Shown in pieces: positions 28,207 through 39,712 of a DNA stretch of 64,000 nt. Positions within the stretch are counted from its first letter, which is position 1; each line of letters begins with the position of its first letter. Below the pieces are notes generated by a model. That model did not search any database. It was given only the letters and a program-made list of their open reading frames with translations, and was not told the origin of the DNA. Source of the DNA: an uncultured Lachnospiraceae bacterium (lineage in GTDB: Bacteria; Bacillota; Clostridia; Lachnospirales; Lachnospiraceae); assembly GCA_947363565.1 (NCBI GenBank), contig CANAPP010000007.1, forward strand, positions 1 through 64,000, written 5' to 3'. A program made the translations under genes and the position numbers.

Positions 28207-30174
28207 TCAATTTCTTTCTACCTTTTTTACCAATACCCCGGCCAGTATATTCTCCAGCACAAGCTGCACCGCCAGATAACCTGCGATGATTACACACCAC
28301 CACTTCACATAGAACGCCTGCCGCCCGTAAGACATGTCCCCAAGCCTTGTGGCGACGCACAGGTAGGTAATCCCGTAGATGAGACCGGCAGCCAAAGATA
28401 CATGCAGCAGGCTTTTCAGTTCTTTCCCGATCCCTCTTTTCTCGTCCTTTTTCCTCATGCCCATGCAGACCAGATGCTCGTATTTTTTCCGGTACTGCGA
28501 AATGTCCGCAAAGACCTTCAGCCCGACGATAAACAGCCCGCTTACGCAGAATGCCGCGATGATAAACCCTTTGCTGATAATGTTAAACAGATTCCTGAGG
28601 AAATCTGCCGCTAATATCCGGTCAACATCATACAGGACATTCTGCGCATAGCCCGCGTGCTCGTCCTTGATCCCGCTGCTGTCCACGTACTGTTTTAACT
28701 CCTCCCCGGCCCTCTCTCTTCCTTCCTTCGGTATATTGAGCAGGAATATCTCGTTCGGCTCGTCCCCCTCGCTTAGTATCTTTTCCCGCTCTTTTTCAAA
28801 GCGCTTATCCGAAAGCACCACCGTGTTTTCATGATAATTGTCCATGGAAATCTTCCCCCACACCGTTCCTCTTTCCATATCTTTGATCCGATACCGGTTA
28901 TACAGTTTCTCGAATTCCCCGGAGCCTGCCGCAACATGATAAAGCTCGTCCCGGTATTTTCCCGTGTGGACGCCCTGGAAAATCAGCTCATAGTCGTGTC
29001 TGTCCATGATCTGTCCGCCCTCATCGGCTGTCTGCTCGATGACCAGGTACATCTCATCGTCCGCTAACCGGACAGAATGCCCTGTTATCTCCTCATAGGC
29101 GCTGGCCGGTATCCCGATATGCTCGCTGCCCGCGAACGCCGCAAGGCGGATCATTGGATAAGACCGGTATTCCCCGCTCTCTTTCTGCGCAAACCTCTCG
29201 GCATAACCTTTATCCTTCTCCTGCCCGAGCCACACATAATCATAAGGATACGGGCTCCGATCTTTTTCCAAGGGCAGATTTTCGATGATCGAGCAGGTCA
29301 TATAACCCATAATGAGAAAATGGATGATAAACACCATGGCGATAAAGATGATATTGCTGTGATAACGGTAATAAAACTGATTGATCTGCAGCACACGCCT
29401 ATAGTAAAAATTTTTCGTCCGTTTCACCGCTTCCAGAACGAAGCTTGCGCCAAAACTTAAGAGCAAAAATCCCGACACCGTCCATTGGATGACCGCATAC
29501 ATGATCCCCGCATCTGTCGTATAAAACTGGCGGATAGCATACAGATAAAGCACGCTCCCTAATACCACCATGACAAGCCACCATCTGCTGACCGGCCGGA
29601 ATTCCCGCTTCTCCTCCTCGTTGAGAAGATCCGACAGATCCCGCTGCCCCAGGTTTACCATCAGGATAAAGAGCGCTGCCGCCATCACCGCCAGACTTAC
29701 CGCCAGTGTGATCCCGTAGGTCCTGATCTTCACGGAATAGGTAATCTCATAGGCGGCATCAACATGTTTTAAGATCTCCTGGCACCCCATAACAAGCCCT
29801 TTCCCCAAAAGCAGCCCCACGCACACCGAACAAAGCCAGCCGATACTGTACTCTGCAAGCATCATCCAGCGCAAACATTTCTTATGCATCCCCAGAGTGA
29901 TGAACATGCTGTAATCTTTTATCCTAGACTTCATATAATATTTCATGGAAAAAAACATGAGCAGGACCGTAACCAGCAGCATGATTGCGCCTGCGATCTT
30001 AAACTCGTAATCCAAAAGATAAAGGACCATCTCATCCCGGATGCCCAAAGCCAGACATTCCCGCAGCGCAAGAAGCGAGAAGAAAAGGGCAGCCGCCATC
30101 ATCTCACTGACAAAAAACAGCAGATAACTCTTTATATTCGCCCGAAAATTTTTTATGACCACTTTTGTTAACAT
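28207..30174 (-). CDS. FtsX-like/BceB-like ABC transporter permease
   Basis: MLTKVVIKNFRANIKSYLLFFVSEMMAAALFF..., multiple TM helices and a large extracytoplasmic domain. Confidence 0.8.
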   Translation of the reverse strand: MLTKVVIKNFRANIKSYLLFFVSEMMAAALFFSLLALRECLALGIRDEMVLYLLDYEFKIAGAIMLLVTVLLMFFSMKYYMKSRIKDYSMFITLGMHKKCLRWMMLAEYSIGWLCSVCVGLLLGKGLVMGCQEILKHVDAAYEITYSVKIRTYGITLAVSLAVMAAALFILMVNLGQRDLSDLLNEEEKREFRPVSRWWLVMVVLGSVLYLYAIRQFYTTDAGIMYAVIQWTVSGFLLLSFGASFVLEAVKRTKNFYYRRVLQINQFYYRYHSNIIFIAMVFIIHFLIMGYMTCSIIENLPLEKDRSPYPYDYVWLGQEKDKGYAERFAQKESGEYRSYPMIRLAAFAGSEHIGIPASAYEEITGHSVRLADDEMYLVIEQTADEGGQIMDRHDYELIFQGVHTGKYRDELYHVAAGSGEFEKLYNRYRIKDMERGTVWGKISMDNYHENTVVLSDKRFEKEREKILSEGDEPNEIFLLNIPKEGRERAGEELKQYVDSSGIKDEHAGYAQNVLYDVDRILAADFLRNLFNIISKGFIIAAFCVSGLFIVGLKVFADISQYRKKYEHLVCMGMRKKDEKRGIGKELKSLLHVSLAAGLIYGITYLCVATRLGDMSYGRQAFYVKWWCVIIAGYLAVQLVLENILAGVLVKKVERN

Positions 30175-30261
30175 TTCGCCCCTCCTATACTTTTCTCTGA
30201 TTTACGGCTAAATACCCGGAAGGCTCCCGGTTTGCCTCCGGCAGCCCGCCAAGAACCGTTT

Positions 30262-31650
30262 TTATCCCCAGCACTCCGCAAGGATCCCTGCCGCATCCTT
30301 TATCTGCTCCTCCGCAAGATTGGCGTACCCCAAAAGTACTGTCGGCCGGGCAGCCGGGTCTTTTAAGATCCGGTAGTCCGACAGCCCGTACACTTTTATT
30401 CCTCTCTCCTTTGCCCGTAAAATAAGCTCTTCCTCTGTCTTTCCATTTTCAAAGGCCAGAAGGAGATGGACCCCCGCGTGCTCCCCAAAGACGCGGCAGA
30501 TGCCGGAAAGGGGGCGCAGCGCGTCAATCAGCGTATCGTGGCGGTTCTTGTACAACGCACGCATCTTATTGAGATGCCGTTCATAATATCCGTCCTCTAA
30601 AAATCTCTGGACGATCATCTGATCCACTTTGGACACCGTGGAATTGACGAACCGGTGACGTTCCTGATAGATACGGAGCAATGGATTCGGCAGTACCATG
30701 TAGCTTAGCCGGATAGCCGGCGCGATGGACTTCGAAAATGTTCCAAGATAGATCACCTTTTCCATCCTGTCATAGCCCTGGAGGGCAGGGATCGGTTTTC
30801 CCTTATAGCGGAACTCACTGTCATAATCATCCTCCACGATATAGCGCCCATCCTTTTCACCCGCCCACTTAAGCAGCTCAAGCCGGCGCTTCATGGGCAT
30901 GACGATCCCGGTGGGGTACTGATGGGAAGGGGTCACATAGGCGATATCCGCGTCTGTTCCGGAAAGCCTTGTAACTTCCATACCGCTTTTATCCATAGTC
31001 ACCGGAACTGTCTCATAAGAGAGACTCTGCGCCAGACGATACGCCTGCTTATAGGTGGGATCTTCAAAGGCAATCTTGTGGTCCGTCCCAAGGATCATCG
31101 AAAGAAGCATAAACAGATAATCGCTTCCGGCTCCGATGATGACCTGCCCCGGCGTACAGTTCACCCCTCTCGCCTGATAGAGATAATTACATACGGCGTT
31201 CCGGAAACCATACTCTCCCCTGGAATCCCCGGAGCGGAAAAGTTCAGTCCTATCGTCCATCAGGATATCTCTGGAAAGCTTCCGCCAGACATTGTAGGGA
31301 AAGCCGGTCAAGTCCACGCCGTTTGGCGTAAAATCATATCTGTACGCTTTTCCGTCCGCCTTCTCCTTCTCCTCCTTTGCCTTAGCGGGCCTCAGGTGAT
31401 AAAGCTCCTCAATCTGCGCCGCAAAAAATCCACGGCAGGGCACGGACTCGATAAATCCCTCCGACAAAAGCTGCTCATAGGCAAGAGCCGCAGTGCTGCG
31501 GCTCACTTCCAGGTGCTTCGCAAGGGCTCTCGTGGAGGGAAGCTTTTCTCCGCAGGCAATCCTTCCGCTCTGGATATCATGCTTGATAAAGCTGTAAATC
31601 TGCTCATAAAGAGGCGTCTTTTTATCTGTCCTAAGGTTCATCGTAAGCTC
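30262..31650 (-). CDS. MocR/PdxR-type GntR-HTH aminotransferase-like regulator
   Basis: TPLYEQIYSFIKHDIQSGRIACGEKLPSTRALAKHLEVSRSTA HTH; YIVEDDYDSEFRYKGKPIPALQG; YLGTFSKSIAPAIRLSYMVLP. Confidence 0.95.
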   Translation of the reverse strand, partial: ELTMNLRTDKKTPLYEQIYSFIKHDIQSGRIACGEKLPSTRALAKHLEVSRSTAALAYEQLLSEGFIESVPCRGFFAAQIEELYHLRPAKAKEEKEKADGKAYRYDFTPNGVDLTGFPYNVWRKLSRDILMDDRTELFRSGDSRGEYGFRNAVCNYLYQARGVNCTPGQVIIGAGSDYLFMLLSMILGTDHKIAFEDPTYKQAYRLAQSLSYETVPVTMDKSGMEVTRLSGTDADIAYVTPSHQYPTGIVMPMKRRLELLKWAGEKDGRYIVEDDYDSEFRYKGKPIPALQGYDRMEKVIYLGTFSKSIAPAIRLSYMVLPNPLLRIYQERHRFVNSTVSKVDQMIVQRFLEDGYYERHLNKMRALYKNRHDTLIDALRPLSGICRVFGEHAGVHLLLAFENGKTEEELILRAKERGIKVYGLSDYRILKDPAARPTVLLGYANLAEEQIKDAAGILAECWG

Positions 31651-31825
31651 GTACATCATACACCTCCATCATCTTTTCCGCCGCTGCGATCCTCCGAAAA
31701 CAGAAGGATGCAAGGAACACGCCGCCCCTTGCATCCCAATATCCTCCTGAACCTCTCGGTCTATCTGCTCTCTTACGCCCCTTCGCATCGCCTGACACTG
31801 CCTGGGGCGCATCTGTCCTTCTGGC

Positions 31826-33493
31826 TTACTTCGGTAGCTTAAAGGAGCTCTTCAAAGACACGATCCGGTTAAACACCAGGTTCTCCGGCGTCGAATCTTT
31901 AGAATCAATGCAGAAATACCCGTTCCGCACAAACTGGAAACTGTCATGCCCCTTAGCACCATCAAAGCTGTCCTCCACATAGCAGTTTTTCCGGATTTCA
32001 AGAGAATTGGGATTCAGGTTCAGAGAGCCGTCCTCTTTATTGTAGACGCCCTTCTCCTCGTCCACCAGATTCTCATAGAGCCTTACCTCCGCCTTCTTTG
32101 CGTAAGGAGCAGCTACCCAGTGGATGGTGCCTTTTACTTTCCGTCCTGTAAATCCCGTGCCGCACTTCGTTTCCGGGTCATAGGTACAGTGAACGGCAGT
32201 CACCTTGCCGTTTTCATCCGTCTCATAGCTTTCGCATTTTACAAAATATGCGTTCATAAGCCGCACTTCATTGCCCGGGAACAGCCGGAAATACTTCTTC
32301 GGAGGCTCGATCATAAAGTCTTCCCGCTCAATGTAAAGCTCCCGGCAAAATGGCAGCTTACGCTTTCCAAGCTCCGGATTCTCAAGGTTGTTGTCCGCCT
32401 CCAGATACTCTGTCTCGCCTTCCGGATAATTGTCTATAATAAGTTTCACCGGGTCAAGTACCGCCATCATGCGCGGCTTTTTCAGTTTTAAATCTTCGCG
32501 GATGCAGTACTCAAGCATAGCATAGTCCACAGAACTCTGGCTCTTTGACACTCCGCACAGCTCCACGAACATCCGCAGCGACTCCGGCGTAAAGCCTCTT
32601 CTCCTGAGGGCGGCGATGGACACAAGGCGCGGGTCGTCCCACCCGTCCACAATGCCGTCCTGCACCAGTTTTTTGATGTATCTCTTGCCTGTCACTACAT
32701 TGGTGAGGTAAAGCTTTGCAAACTCAATCTGGCGGGGAGCCGGGTCAAATCCGCACTCCTTTACCACCCAGTCGTAGAGCGGCCTGTGGTCCTCAAACTC
32801 AAGCGTACAGATAGAATGCGTAATCTTCTCTACCGCATCCTCAATCGGATGTGCAAAGTCGTACATCGGATAGATGCACCACTTATCCCCTGTATTGTGG
32901 TGAGACATCCGCGCCACCCTGTAGATGACCGGGTCGCGCATATTGATATTCGGGGATGCCATGTCAATCTTTGCCCGCAGCACTTTCTCCCCGTCCTTAT
33001 ACTCCCCGTTCTTCATCGCCTCGAAAAGCGCAAGATTCTCCTCTGCGGAACGGTTCCTGTAAGGGCTGTCCTTCCCCGGCTCCGTGAGCGTTCCCCGGTA
33101 CTCCCTGATCTCGTCGGCAGTCAGGTCGCACACATAAGCCTTTCCTTTCTTAATCAGTTTTACGGCGCACTCGTACATCACGTCAAAATAATCCGACGCA
33201 TAGTACAGATGGTCTTTAAAGTCTGCGCCCAGCCATTCCACATCCTCCTTGATGGACTCCACATACTCCATGTCCTCTTTCGTCGGGTTCGTATCGTCAA
33301 ACCGCAGATGGAATATTCCGTTATATTTCTTCGCAAGCCCGGAATTCAAGATAATAGACTTGGCATGTCCGATGTGCAGATACCCGTTCGGCTCGGGCGG
33401 AAACCTGGTGCATACCCCGCTGTAAACCCCTTCTTTCAGATCCTTATCTATCTCCTGCTCAATAAAATTTTTGGAAACTGTCTCTTCTCCCAT
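31826..33493 (-). CDS. glnS: Glutamine--tRNA ligase
   Basis: [37 protein letters not shown]-type motif. Confidence 0.98.
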   Translation of the reverse strand: MGEETVSKNFIEQEIDKDLKEGVYSGVCTRFPPEPNGYLHIGHAKSIILNSGLAKKYNGIFHLRFDDTNPTKEDMEYVESIKEDVEWLGADFKDHLYYASDYFDVMYECAVKLIKKGKAYVCDLTADEIREYRGTLTEPGKDSPYRNRSAEENLALFEAMKNGEYKDGEKVLRAKIDMASPNINMRDPVIYRVARMSHHNTGDKWCIYPMYDFAHPIEDAVEKITHSICTLEFEDHRPLYDWVVKECGFDPAPRQIEFAKLYLTNVVTGKRYIKKLVQDGIVDGWDDPRLVSIAALRRRGFTPESLRMFVELCGVSKSQSSVDYAMLEYCIREDLKLKKPRMMAVLDPVKLIIDNYPEGETEYLEADNNLENPELGKRKLPFCRELYIEREDFMIEPPKKYFRLFPGNEVRLMNAYFVKCESYETDENGKVTAVHCTYDPETKCGTGFTGRKVKGTIHWVAAPYAKKAEVRLYENLVDEEKGVYNKEDGSLNLNPNSLEIRKNCYVEDSFDGAKGHDSFQFVRNGYFCIDSKDSTPENLVFNRIVSLKSSFKLPK

Positions 33494-33572
33494 ATTTCTC
33501 CTCCTTCATCTTACCATGCGTCCATCTTATCATAATTTATATATGCAGACAAGGCAAAATCCAACGAACTGA

Positions 33573-34781
33573 TCAGTCTCTCTTTCCGCCCGTATACCGC
33601 GTGGCAATCTCTATGACCAGAAAGCCGAACGCGATTGCAAGGCACGTCTGCACAAGCGCTATCGTCTGCCGGAATGCCAGATCGTAATCTGCCTGCACGA
33701 ACCCATGCATCATGTAAAACAGCGTAGCCCCGGGTATCACCGGCATGATAGACGTCGTAAGGAAAATCGTCGCCGGCGCACGGTGGACTCTGGACATGAT
33801 ATACGCATAAGCCGCCACAAAGGTCGCCGCCGCCATGACCGCCGCAAAATCATTTCCCGAAAGCTCCTGCACAAGAAGGTAACAGGCACAGTTGACTGTT
33901 CCGCCGATTCCTGCGGAAACAGACTGCCTGACCGCTGCCTGGAACATAAGGGCAAACCCCATGCTGGCTATGCCGCAGGAAATGAGCTGCACCGCGATGC
34001 TGGGCGCAATGTACATCCCATACATCTTCCCCTCAAAAAGCATCATGGCTAGCCCTGTCCCGCAGGCGATGGCGACAGCCCCTAAAAACGAATTGACGAC
34101 ATTCAGAAGGCCGGATAAAAACGCCTTGTTCAGCACATCCCGGATGCCGTTGGCAACGCCAAGCCCGCTGATAAGCACCATATTAAGCCCCAGCACAATC
34201 CTGTCCGGATGGTTTCCAATCCCTGCCCCTCCGGCTATATATACGGCGGCAGACGACAGAAACGCAAGGACAAGATTATAGACCACAAGGCTGTAGCCCT
34301 TTCTGTCAAGGACGTTTCCCATATATACGATAAACACCGCGCAGATGCATGTTCCCACAACAGAATCCACCGCGTCGCATCCAAAATAAACGCCGAAACC
34401 GATGCCCCCCATAATGGCGGACATATACTTTAAATACAGCGGCTGCGGTTTCCGGTCCATCACCTCCGCATATTTTTCCCTGATTTCTTCCAGAGACGGT
34501 TTGTTTTTACAGATGTACCGCGAAAGATTATTAAGGTAATCTAACCGGTCATAATTAAGCCCTATCTTATGCACCCTCCGGATTTGAGTGATGAAAGAGC
34601 CGTTCTTTGGCTTGATGGTCGCCTGTATGTCGCTCTGGATGGCAAAAATACTGCACTGCTCCAGGTCATAGCTCTCAAGCATCCGGTACATGCTGTCCTC
34701 GGCGCGGTCTGTCTCCGCACCGCTCTTGATCATCTCTTTCCCGATATTCAGCACTTCATTCAATAAGGATTCATAGTCCAT
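33573..34781 (-). CDS. ThrE-type threonine/serine exporter family protein (fused)
   Basis: Soluble N-terminal domain plus ~10 TM; GGIGFGVYFGCD; IMPVIPGATLFYMMHGFV. Confidence 0.88.
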   Translation of the reverse strand: MDYESLLNEVLNIGKEMIKSGAETDRAEDSMYRMLESYDLEQCSIFAIQSDIQATIKPKNGSFITQIRRVHKIGLNYDRLDYLNNLSRYICKNKPSLEEIREKYAEVMDRKPQPLYLKYMSAIMGGIGFGVYFGCDAVDSVVGTCICAVFIVYMGNVLDRKGYSLVVYNLVLAFLSSAAVYIAGGAGIGNHPDRIVLGLNMVLISGLGVANGIRDVLNKAFLSGLLNVVNSFLGAVAIACGTGLAMMLFEGKMYGMYIAPSIAVQLISCGIASMGFALMFQAAVRQSVSAGIGGTVNCACYLLVQELSGNDFAAVMAAATFVAAYAYIMSRVHRAPATIFLTTSIMPVIPGATLFYMMHGFVQADYDLAFRQTIALVQTCLAIAFGFLVIEIATRYTGGKRD

Positions 34782-34888
34782 CCCGCACCTCCTTCCTTCG
34801 CAGCTTCCGGTTCATTTCCCCGGCCGGCTTCTTCTCTCCCGCTCCCGGCGCATCAAACGGCCGGGTATCCCCGCAGCGCAGCCCTGCG

Positions 34889-36247
34889 CTACCGGATCAG
34901 CCCCTGCACGATAATAACCGCGATCAGCACCGGCAACACAAACTGAAAATACGGCTTGAGCACTCGGGAGAACTTAAGTCCTTCCCCCTGGTTACACTCT
35001 TCATAATATTTCTCAAAGCCCCAGCCAAACCTGGTCACACAGAACAACAGATATACTAACGAACCGATCGGCAAAAGCAGATTGCTGACGATAAAATCCT
35101 CACTGTCCAATACATCCCGCCCTCCGATAAGCCGCAGGCTGCTCCATACGTTGTAACCCAGCACACATGGAAGACTTGCGATCAGTACGATGACTCCGTT
35201 GATAAGTACTGCCCTCTTCCGGCTGGTCCCGAACATATCCACCGCGAAAGAGATGATATTTTCAAATACAGCCATAACCGTCGAAAAACTTGCAAAAGTC
35301 ATAAACAAGAAGAAGAGCGCGCCCCACACGCGTCCTCCCGCCATATTCACGAATACATTCGGCAGCGTCACAAAGATAAGCGACGGGCCTGCGTCCGGCT
35401 GCACCCCATAGGAGAAGCAGGCAGGAAAGATGATAAGTCCCGACATGATCGCCACAAAAGTATCTAACCCGCAGATTCTAAGCGCCTCCCCGGGCAGCGT
35501 GTGATCCTTTGTCATATAGCTTCCGAAGATCTCCATCGCCGCGATTCCAAGACTCAAGGTGAAAAACGACTGATTCATGGCCTCTGTGATGACATTCGTA
35601 ATCCCGACGCTCTTTACTTTTTCGATACTCGGCACAAGATAGAAAGAAACACCTTCTGCTGCCCCGGAAAGAAGCAGACTGTGGGCTGCCAGTACAAGGA
35701 TCAGCAAAAGGAGCGCCGCCATCATAAATTTGCTGATCTTCTCAAGCCCATTCTGCAAGCCTCTGGAACAGACAAAAAATCCCAAAATAACCGTAAGCCC
35801 CATCCAGACACCCATCTCCGACGGTGAGGACAAAAGTTCTGAAAATACTGCTCCCACTTCCTCCGCGCCCATGGCCGGCTTAAATGTCCCCGCTGCAAAT
35901 TTAAAAAAGTAGCTGACCATCCACCCGGAGACAGTCGTGTAATACATCATTAGCATATAACATCCAAAGATGCAGAACCACCCGTGGATATGCCACTTGC
36001 TCCCCGGCTTTTCAAGCGCCTGATAACCAAGCACCGCACTTTTTCTGCTGGCACGTCCCACCGCCAGCTCCATGGTGAGCACCGGCATTCCCATAGCAAC
36101 CAGGAATAACAAATACAAAAGTACAAAGATACCTCCGCCGTTTTCTCCTACGACGTATGGGAACCGCCATACATTTCCAATACCAACCGCACATCCCGCA
36201 CTGACAAGCAAAAAGCCAAGGCGGGACTTAAATCCCTCTCTCTTCAT
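34889..36247 (-). CDS. Sodium-dependent (NSS) transporter
   Basis: GFKSRLGFLLVSAGCAVGIGNVWRFPYVVGENGGGIFVLLYL. Confidence 0.96.
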   Translation of the reverse strand: MKREGFKSRLGFLLVSAGCAVGIGNVWRFPYVVGENGGGIFVLLYLLFLVAMGMPVLTMELAVGRASRKSAVLGYQALEKPGSKWHIHGWFCIFGCYMLMMYYTTVSGWMVSYFFKFAAGTFKPAMGAEEVGAVFSELLSSPSEMGVWMGLTVILGFFVCSRGLQNGLEKISKFMMAALLLLILVLAAHSLLLSGAAEGVSFYLVPSIEKVKSVGITNVITEAMNQSFFTLSLGIAAMEIFGSYMTKDHTLPGEALRICGLDTFVAIMSGLIIFPACFSYGVQPDAGPSLIFVTLPNVFVNMAGGRVWGALFFLFMTFASFSTVMAVFENIISFAVDMFGTSRKRAVLINGVIVLIASLPCVLGYNVWSSLRLIGGRDVLDSEDFIVSNLLLPIGSLVYLLFCVTRFGWGFEKYYEECNQGEGLKFSRVLKPYFQFVLPVLIAVIIVQGLIR

Positions 36248-36339
36248 AAATATTTAACTCTCTTTCCTTCATAGTATGTATCATTTGCATGAAACTGTTT
36301 TAAAGATATACCTTTCGGGGAAGGATTGCAACACTTTTT

Positions 36340-37674
36340 TCATCGCCCGGGCATCCATTTTCCCTTCCATGCATACAGAAGGATCATGATCATGCCCACG
36401 CACCACGAAGCCGGATACGCTGTCATCACGCCGAACAGTTCATGGGAGATGCGGAGCACTCCAAAGATCCAGATCACCCGGAAAATGCACAAGGAGAATA
36501 AAAATACCATCATCGCCTGGAAAGTCTTCCCTACGCCCCGGATAGTTCCCGCAAGCACCTGGAGGATGCCGAGCATCCAGTAGAAGGGGCAGAAGAATTT
36601 CAGGATATATACCCCGTAAGCCACCACTTCCTGTTTTCCCGAAAACACACCGATAACCTGCGGCGCGAACAGGATCAGCAGGATGCCGGTAAGGATAGTG
36701 TAGCACACACCCATGGCCACCGACACATACATTCCCTTCTTCACCCGGTCATACCTTCCCGCTCCCACGTTCTGTCCGGCAAATGTAGTCGCCGCCATGC
36801 TAAAGCTTAATACCGGAAGGATATTGAACCCGTCAATCTTTATGTACGCGGCAAATCCCGCCATGGCCGCTGCCCCAAAGCTGTTGACACTGGACTGGAC
36901 GACCACGTTAGACAGAGAGATAACGATATTCTGGATTCCCGTCGGCAATCCGATCTTTAGGATCTTCCCAAGCAGATTATCGTAAAACCGGACGTCCCCA
37001 AGCTTAAGCCGGTAGACATCCTGACTCTTAACCAGGAACCGGAGGATAAAGATACAGGAAATGAGCTGCCCGATGTCAGTCGCAAGGGCGACACCTTCCA
37101 CTCCCATCTTAAATCCAACGACGAACAGCAGATCTAAAACTATATTAGAAACCGCGGCGATCACCAGATACATCAGCGACCGCCTGGAATTCCCCACTGC
37201 ATTCAATATACCGGCAGACATATTATAGATAACGGAGAATATCATCCCGCCGAAAAATATTTTCAGATAGGTGACCGCCGGCCCAAGCACTTCTTTCGGC
37301 GTCCCCATGGCCCGCAGGATCACCGGGGATAAAAAGATACCCGCTATGCTCACAATGGCTCCCGCAAAGACCGCAACCGCAACAGTTGTGTGAACCGCCT
37401 TTCTCACTCCCTCATTATCCTTTGCCCCGAAAAACTGAGAGATCACCACGCCTGCGCCTGCCGACGCGCCGATGCAGAATCCCACAAGCAGATTGATGAT
37501 CGCGCCGCTTGAGCCTACCGCTGCCAGCGCTTCGCTTCCGATATAGTTCCCTACGATAATGGAATCCACGGTATTATAAAGCTGCTGGAAAAGGTTTCCC
37601 AAGATCAGAGGGACCGAAAATGCCAGGATATTCTTCCAGATCGGCCCTTCTGTCATTGTCTTTTGTAATTTCAT
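36340..37674 (-). CDS. MATE family efflux transporter
   Basis: MTEGPIWKNILAFSVPLILGNLFQQLYNTVDSIIVGNYIG. Confidence 0.96.
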   Translation of the reverse strand: MKLQKTMTEGPIWKNILAFSVPLILGNLFQQLYNTVDSIIVGNYIGSEALAAVGSSGAIINLLVGFCIGASAGAGVVISQFFGAKDNEGVRKAVHTTVAVAVFAGAIVSIAGIFLSPVILRAMGTPKEVLGPAVTYLKIFFGGMIFSVIYNMSAGILNAVGNSRRSLMYLVIAAVSNIVLDLLFVVGFKMGVEGVALATDIGQLISCIFILRFLVKSQDVYRLKLGDVRFYDNLLGKILKIGLPTGIQNIVISLSNVVVQSSVNSFGAAAMAGFAAYIKIDGFNILPVLSFSMAATTFAGQNVGAGRYDRVKKGMYVSVAMGVCYTILTGILLILFAPQVIGVFSGKQEVVAYGVYILKFFCPFYWMLGILQVLAGTIRGVGKTFQAMMVFLFSLCIFRVIWIFGVLRISHELFGVMTAYPASWCVGMIMILLYAWKGKWMPGR

Positions 37675-37752
37675 CTGTATTCCTCCCCTATCATCACGCA
37701 CAAAAAAACCCTTGAATGATCAAGAGTTTTTCTGAACATAAACACTTGTTAA

Positions 37753-37825
<73 letters not shown>

Positions 37826-37902
37826 TTAGAAGCAAACCATGTCGCTGATGCGATTTGCAACATTAATACTATACAATACAAAAGGGTCGTTTGTCAATAT
37901 AA

Positions 37903-38508
37903 TTATGACTCTTTTTCCAATATTTTTTCCGTCTTCGTCTTGATCCGCTGGAGGGCGTTGTCCACCGTCTTCGGACTCTTATCCAGAAGCCTCGCAATCG
38001 TCTTGTAATCTGTCCCCATCAGGTGAAGGTAAAGCACCCGGTTTTCTAAGTCGCTTAAGCTCTCCTCAAGACGGCTCTGCAAGATCCTTACATATTCCTG
38101 GCTGACAAACAGCTCTTCCGGATTGCTCTCCCCACTCGCCGCCATCGTATCCTCAAGAGTACTCTCGTCTTCCCCCTGTTCATAAAAGGAAACATAACTA
38201 TTGAGCGGCCCGTGTTTTTTTCGTCTGGATGCCTCGATGGCTGAATACATCTGCCTTGTAATACACAATTTGGCAAAGCTGAAAAAAGAAGCACCCTGTT
38301 TCAGATCATAATCCTGCACTGCCTTAAACAGGCCGATCATCCCCTCCTGGATCAGATCGTCATTCTCCCCTCCTAAAAGGTACATGGCATTGGCCTCTTT
38401 GCGAACCGTATTTTTATATTTATCCATCAGGTAATCGATAATCCCTGAATCTCCTTCTCTGAGCTTTTTGATCAACTGCTCATCCGTCATCTGTTTATAA
38501 TAATTCAT
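37903..38508 (-). CDS. sigH: RNA polymerase sigma factor SigH
   Basis: MNYYKQMTDEQLIKKLREGDSGIIDYLMDKYKN...NDDLIQEGMIGLFKAVQDYD; rlmB-mrnC-cysS neighbourhood. Confidence 0.94.
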   Translation of the reverse strand: MNYYKQMTDEQLIKKLREGDSGIIDYLMDKYKNTVRKEANAMYLLGGENDDLIQEGMIGLFKAVQDYDLKQGASFFSFAKLCITRQMYSAIEASRRKKHGPLNSYVSFYEQGEDESTLEDTMAASGESNPEELFVSQEYVRILQSRLEESLSDLENRVLYLHLMGTDYKTIARLLDKSPKTVDNALQRIKTKTEKILEKES

Positions 38509-39260
38509 CGGCACAGCCTCTGTCTTACGATCTCATAGGCCAGCACTCCCGCTGCCACAGATGCATTGAGAGAATCAATCTCTCCTTTCATAGGAATACC
38601 CGCGGCAAAATCACAGGTTTCCTTTACCAGCCGACTCACGCCTTCTCCCTCGCTGCCGATCACAAGCCCAATGGGACCTGTCAGGTTAAGCTTATACATC
38701 TGTTCCCCATCCATATCGGCGCAGACAAACCACAAGCCCTTCTCCTTCAGCTCCTCCATCGTCTTTTTAAGATTGGTCACCTTGGCAACCGGTGTGTAGT
38801 TGAGGGCACCTGCCGATGTCTTTGCCACCGTCGCCGTAAGTCCTGCTGCCCTCCGTTTCGGAATGATGACTCCGTGAGCTCCGGCCAGGTTGGCTGTACG
38901 GATGATCGCTCCTAAATTATGCGGATCCTCAATATTATCCAAAAGAATCAAGAAAGGATCTTCCCCTCTCTCCTTCGCCAGAGCGAGCATATCCTCCACG
39001 GAGCTGTATTCATACGCAGCGGCAATAGCTATCACTCCCTGATGTTTGCCCGTCTCCGAGAGCTTTGTAAGCCGTTCCTTCGACACAAACTGTAAGATCA
39101 CATCATGCTTTTTTGCCTCCCGCAGGATCGTACGGACAGGGCCATCCGTGCACCCGTCTAACACAAACAGCTTGTCGATGGGCTTTCCCGCGCGAAATGC
39201 CTCCAGCACTGCATTGCGCCCTTCGACCATATTTTCATTAACCTTCGTCTCTTCTTTCAT
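38505..39260 (-). CDS. rlmB: 23S rRNA (guanosine-2'-O)-methyltransferase RlmB
   Basis: VEGRNAVLEAFRAGKPIDKLFV; DNIEDPHNLGAIIRTANLAGAHGVIIP; IGLVIGSEGEGVSRL. Confidence 0.96.
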   Translation of the reverse strand: MKEETKVNENMVEGRNAVLEAFRAGKPIDKLFVLDGCTDGPVRTILREAKKHDVILQFVSKERLTKLSETGKHQGVIAIAAAYEYSSVEDMLALAKERGEDPFLILLDNIEDPHNLGAIIRTANLAGAHGVIIPKRRAAGLTATVAKTSAGALNYTPVAKVTNLKKTMEELKEKGLWFVCADMDGEQMYKLNLTGPIGLVIGSEGEGVSRLVKETCDFAAGIPMKGEIDSLNASVAAGVLAYEIVRQRLCR

Positions 39261-39712
39261 ACCTCTCCTTCGGCTTCCTCTAAGCTTTTCAAGCCTTCCT
39301 TTATCAGCTCAAGCATCCGCTTCCATTCCTTCTTAAGATAAAGATATCCCATGAGTGCCTCAAAGCCCGTCGCCCTCCGGTAGTCTGTGACCGACTGGTT
39401 CTTGGCCGGAGAGACGCTTTTCGCATTCCTTCCCCGCTTATAGACTCCGTGCTCCTCCTCGGTCAGCTCCTCCTGCAGGACGCGCATCATCCGGGACTGG
39501 GCAGAAGCCTGCACAAAACGGCTGGCCTGCCGGTGAAGTTCCTTAACCGGACGGTTTCCCTCATTTACTACAAGAGATTTGATGATCAGATCATAGATGC
39601 TGTCACCGATATATGCCAGAGTGAGAGGTGAATATTCCTTCACATCCACCTCTTTCATCCCCAGCATCTCCTTCATACACAGATCAAACTGCCAGATTAC
39701 GCTCTCTTCCAT
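39257..39712 (-). CDS. mrnC: Mini-ribonuclease 3
   Basis: YSPLTLAYIGDSIYDLIIKSLVV; KRGRNAKS; YRRATGFEALMGYLYL. Confidence 0.95.
   Translation of the reverse strand: MEESVIWQFDLCMKEMLGMKEVDVKEYSPLTLAYIGDSIYDLIIKSLVVNEGNRPVKELHRQASRFVQASAQSRMMRVLQEELTEEEHGVYKRGRNAKSVSPAKNQSVTDYRRATGFEALMGYLYLKKEWKRMLELIKEGLKSLEEAEGEV

Noticed and set aside
32786-33535. 249-aa plus-strand ORF antisense to glnS
   Set aside because: Shadow ORF opposite a conserved tRNA ligase.
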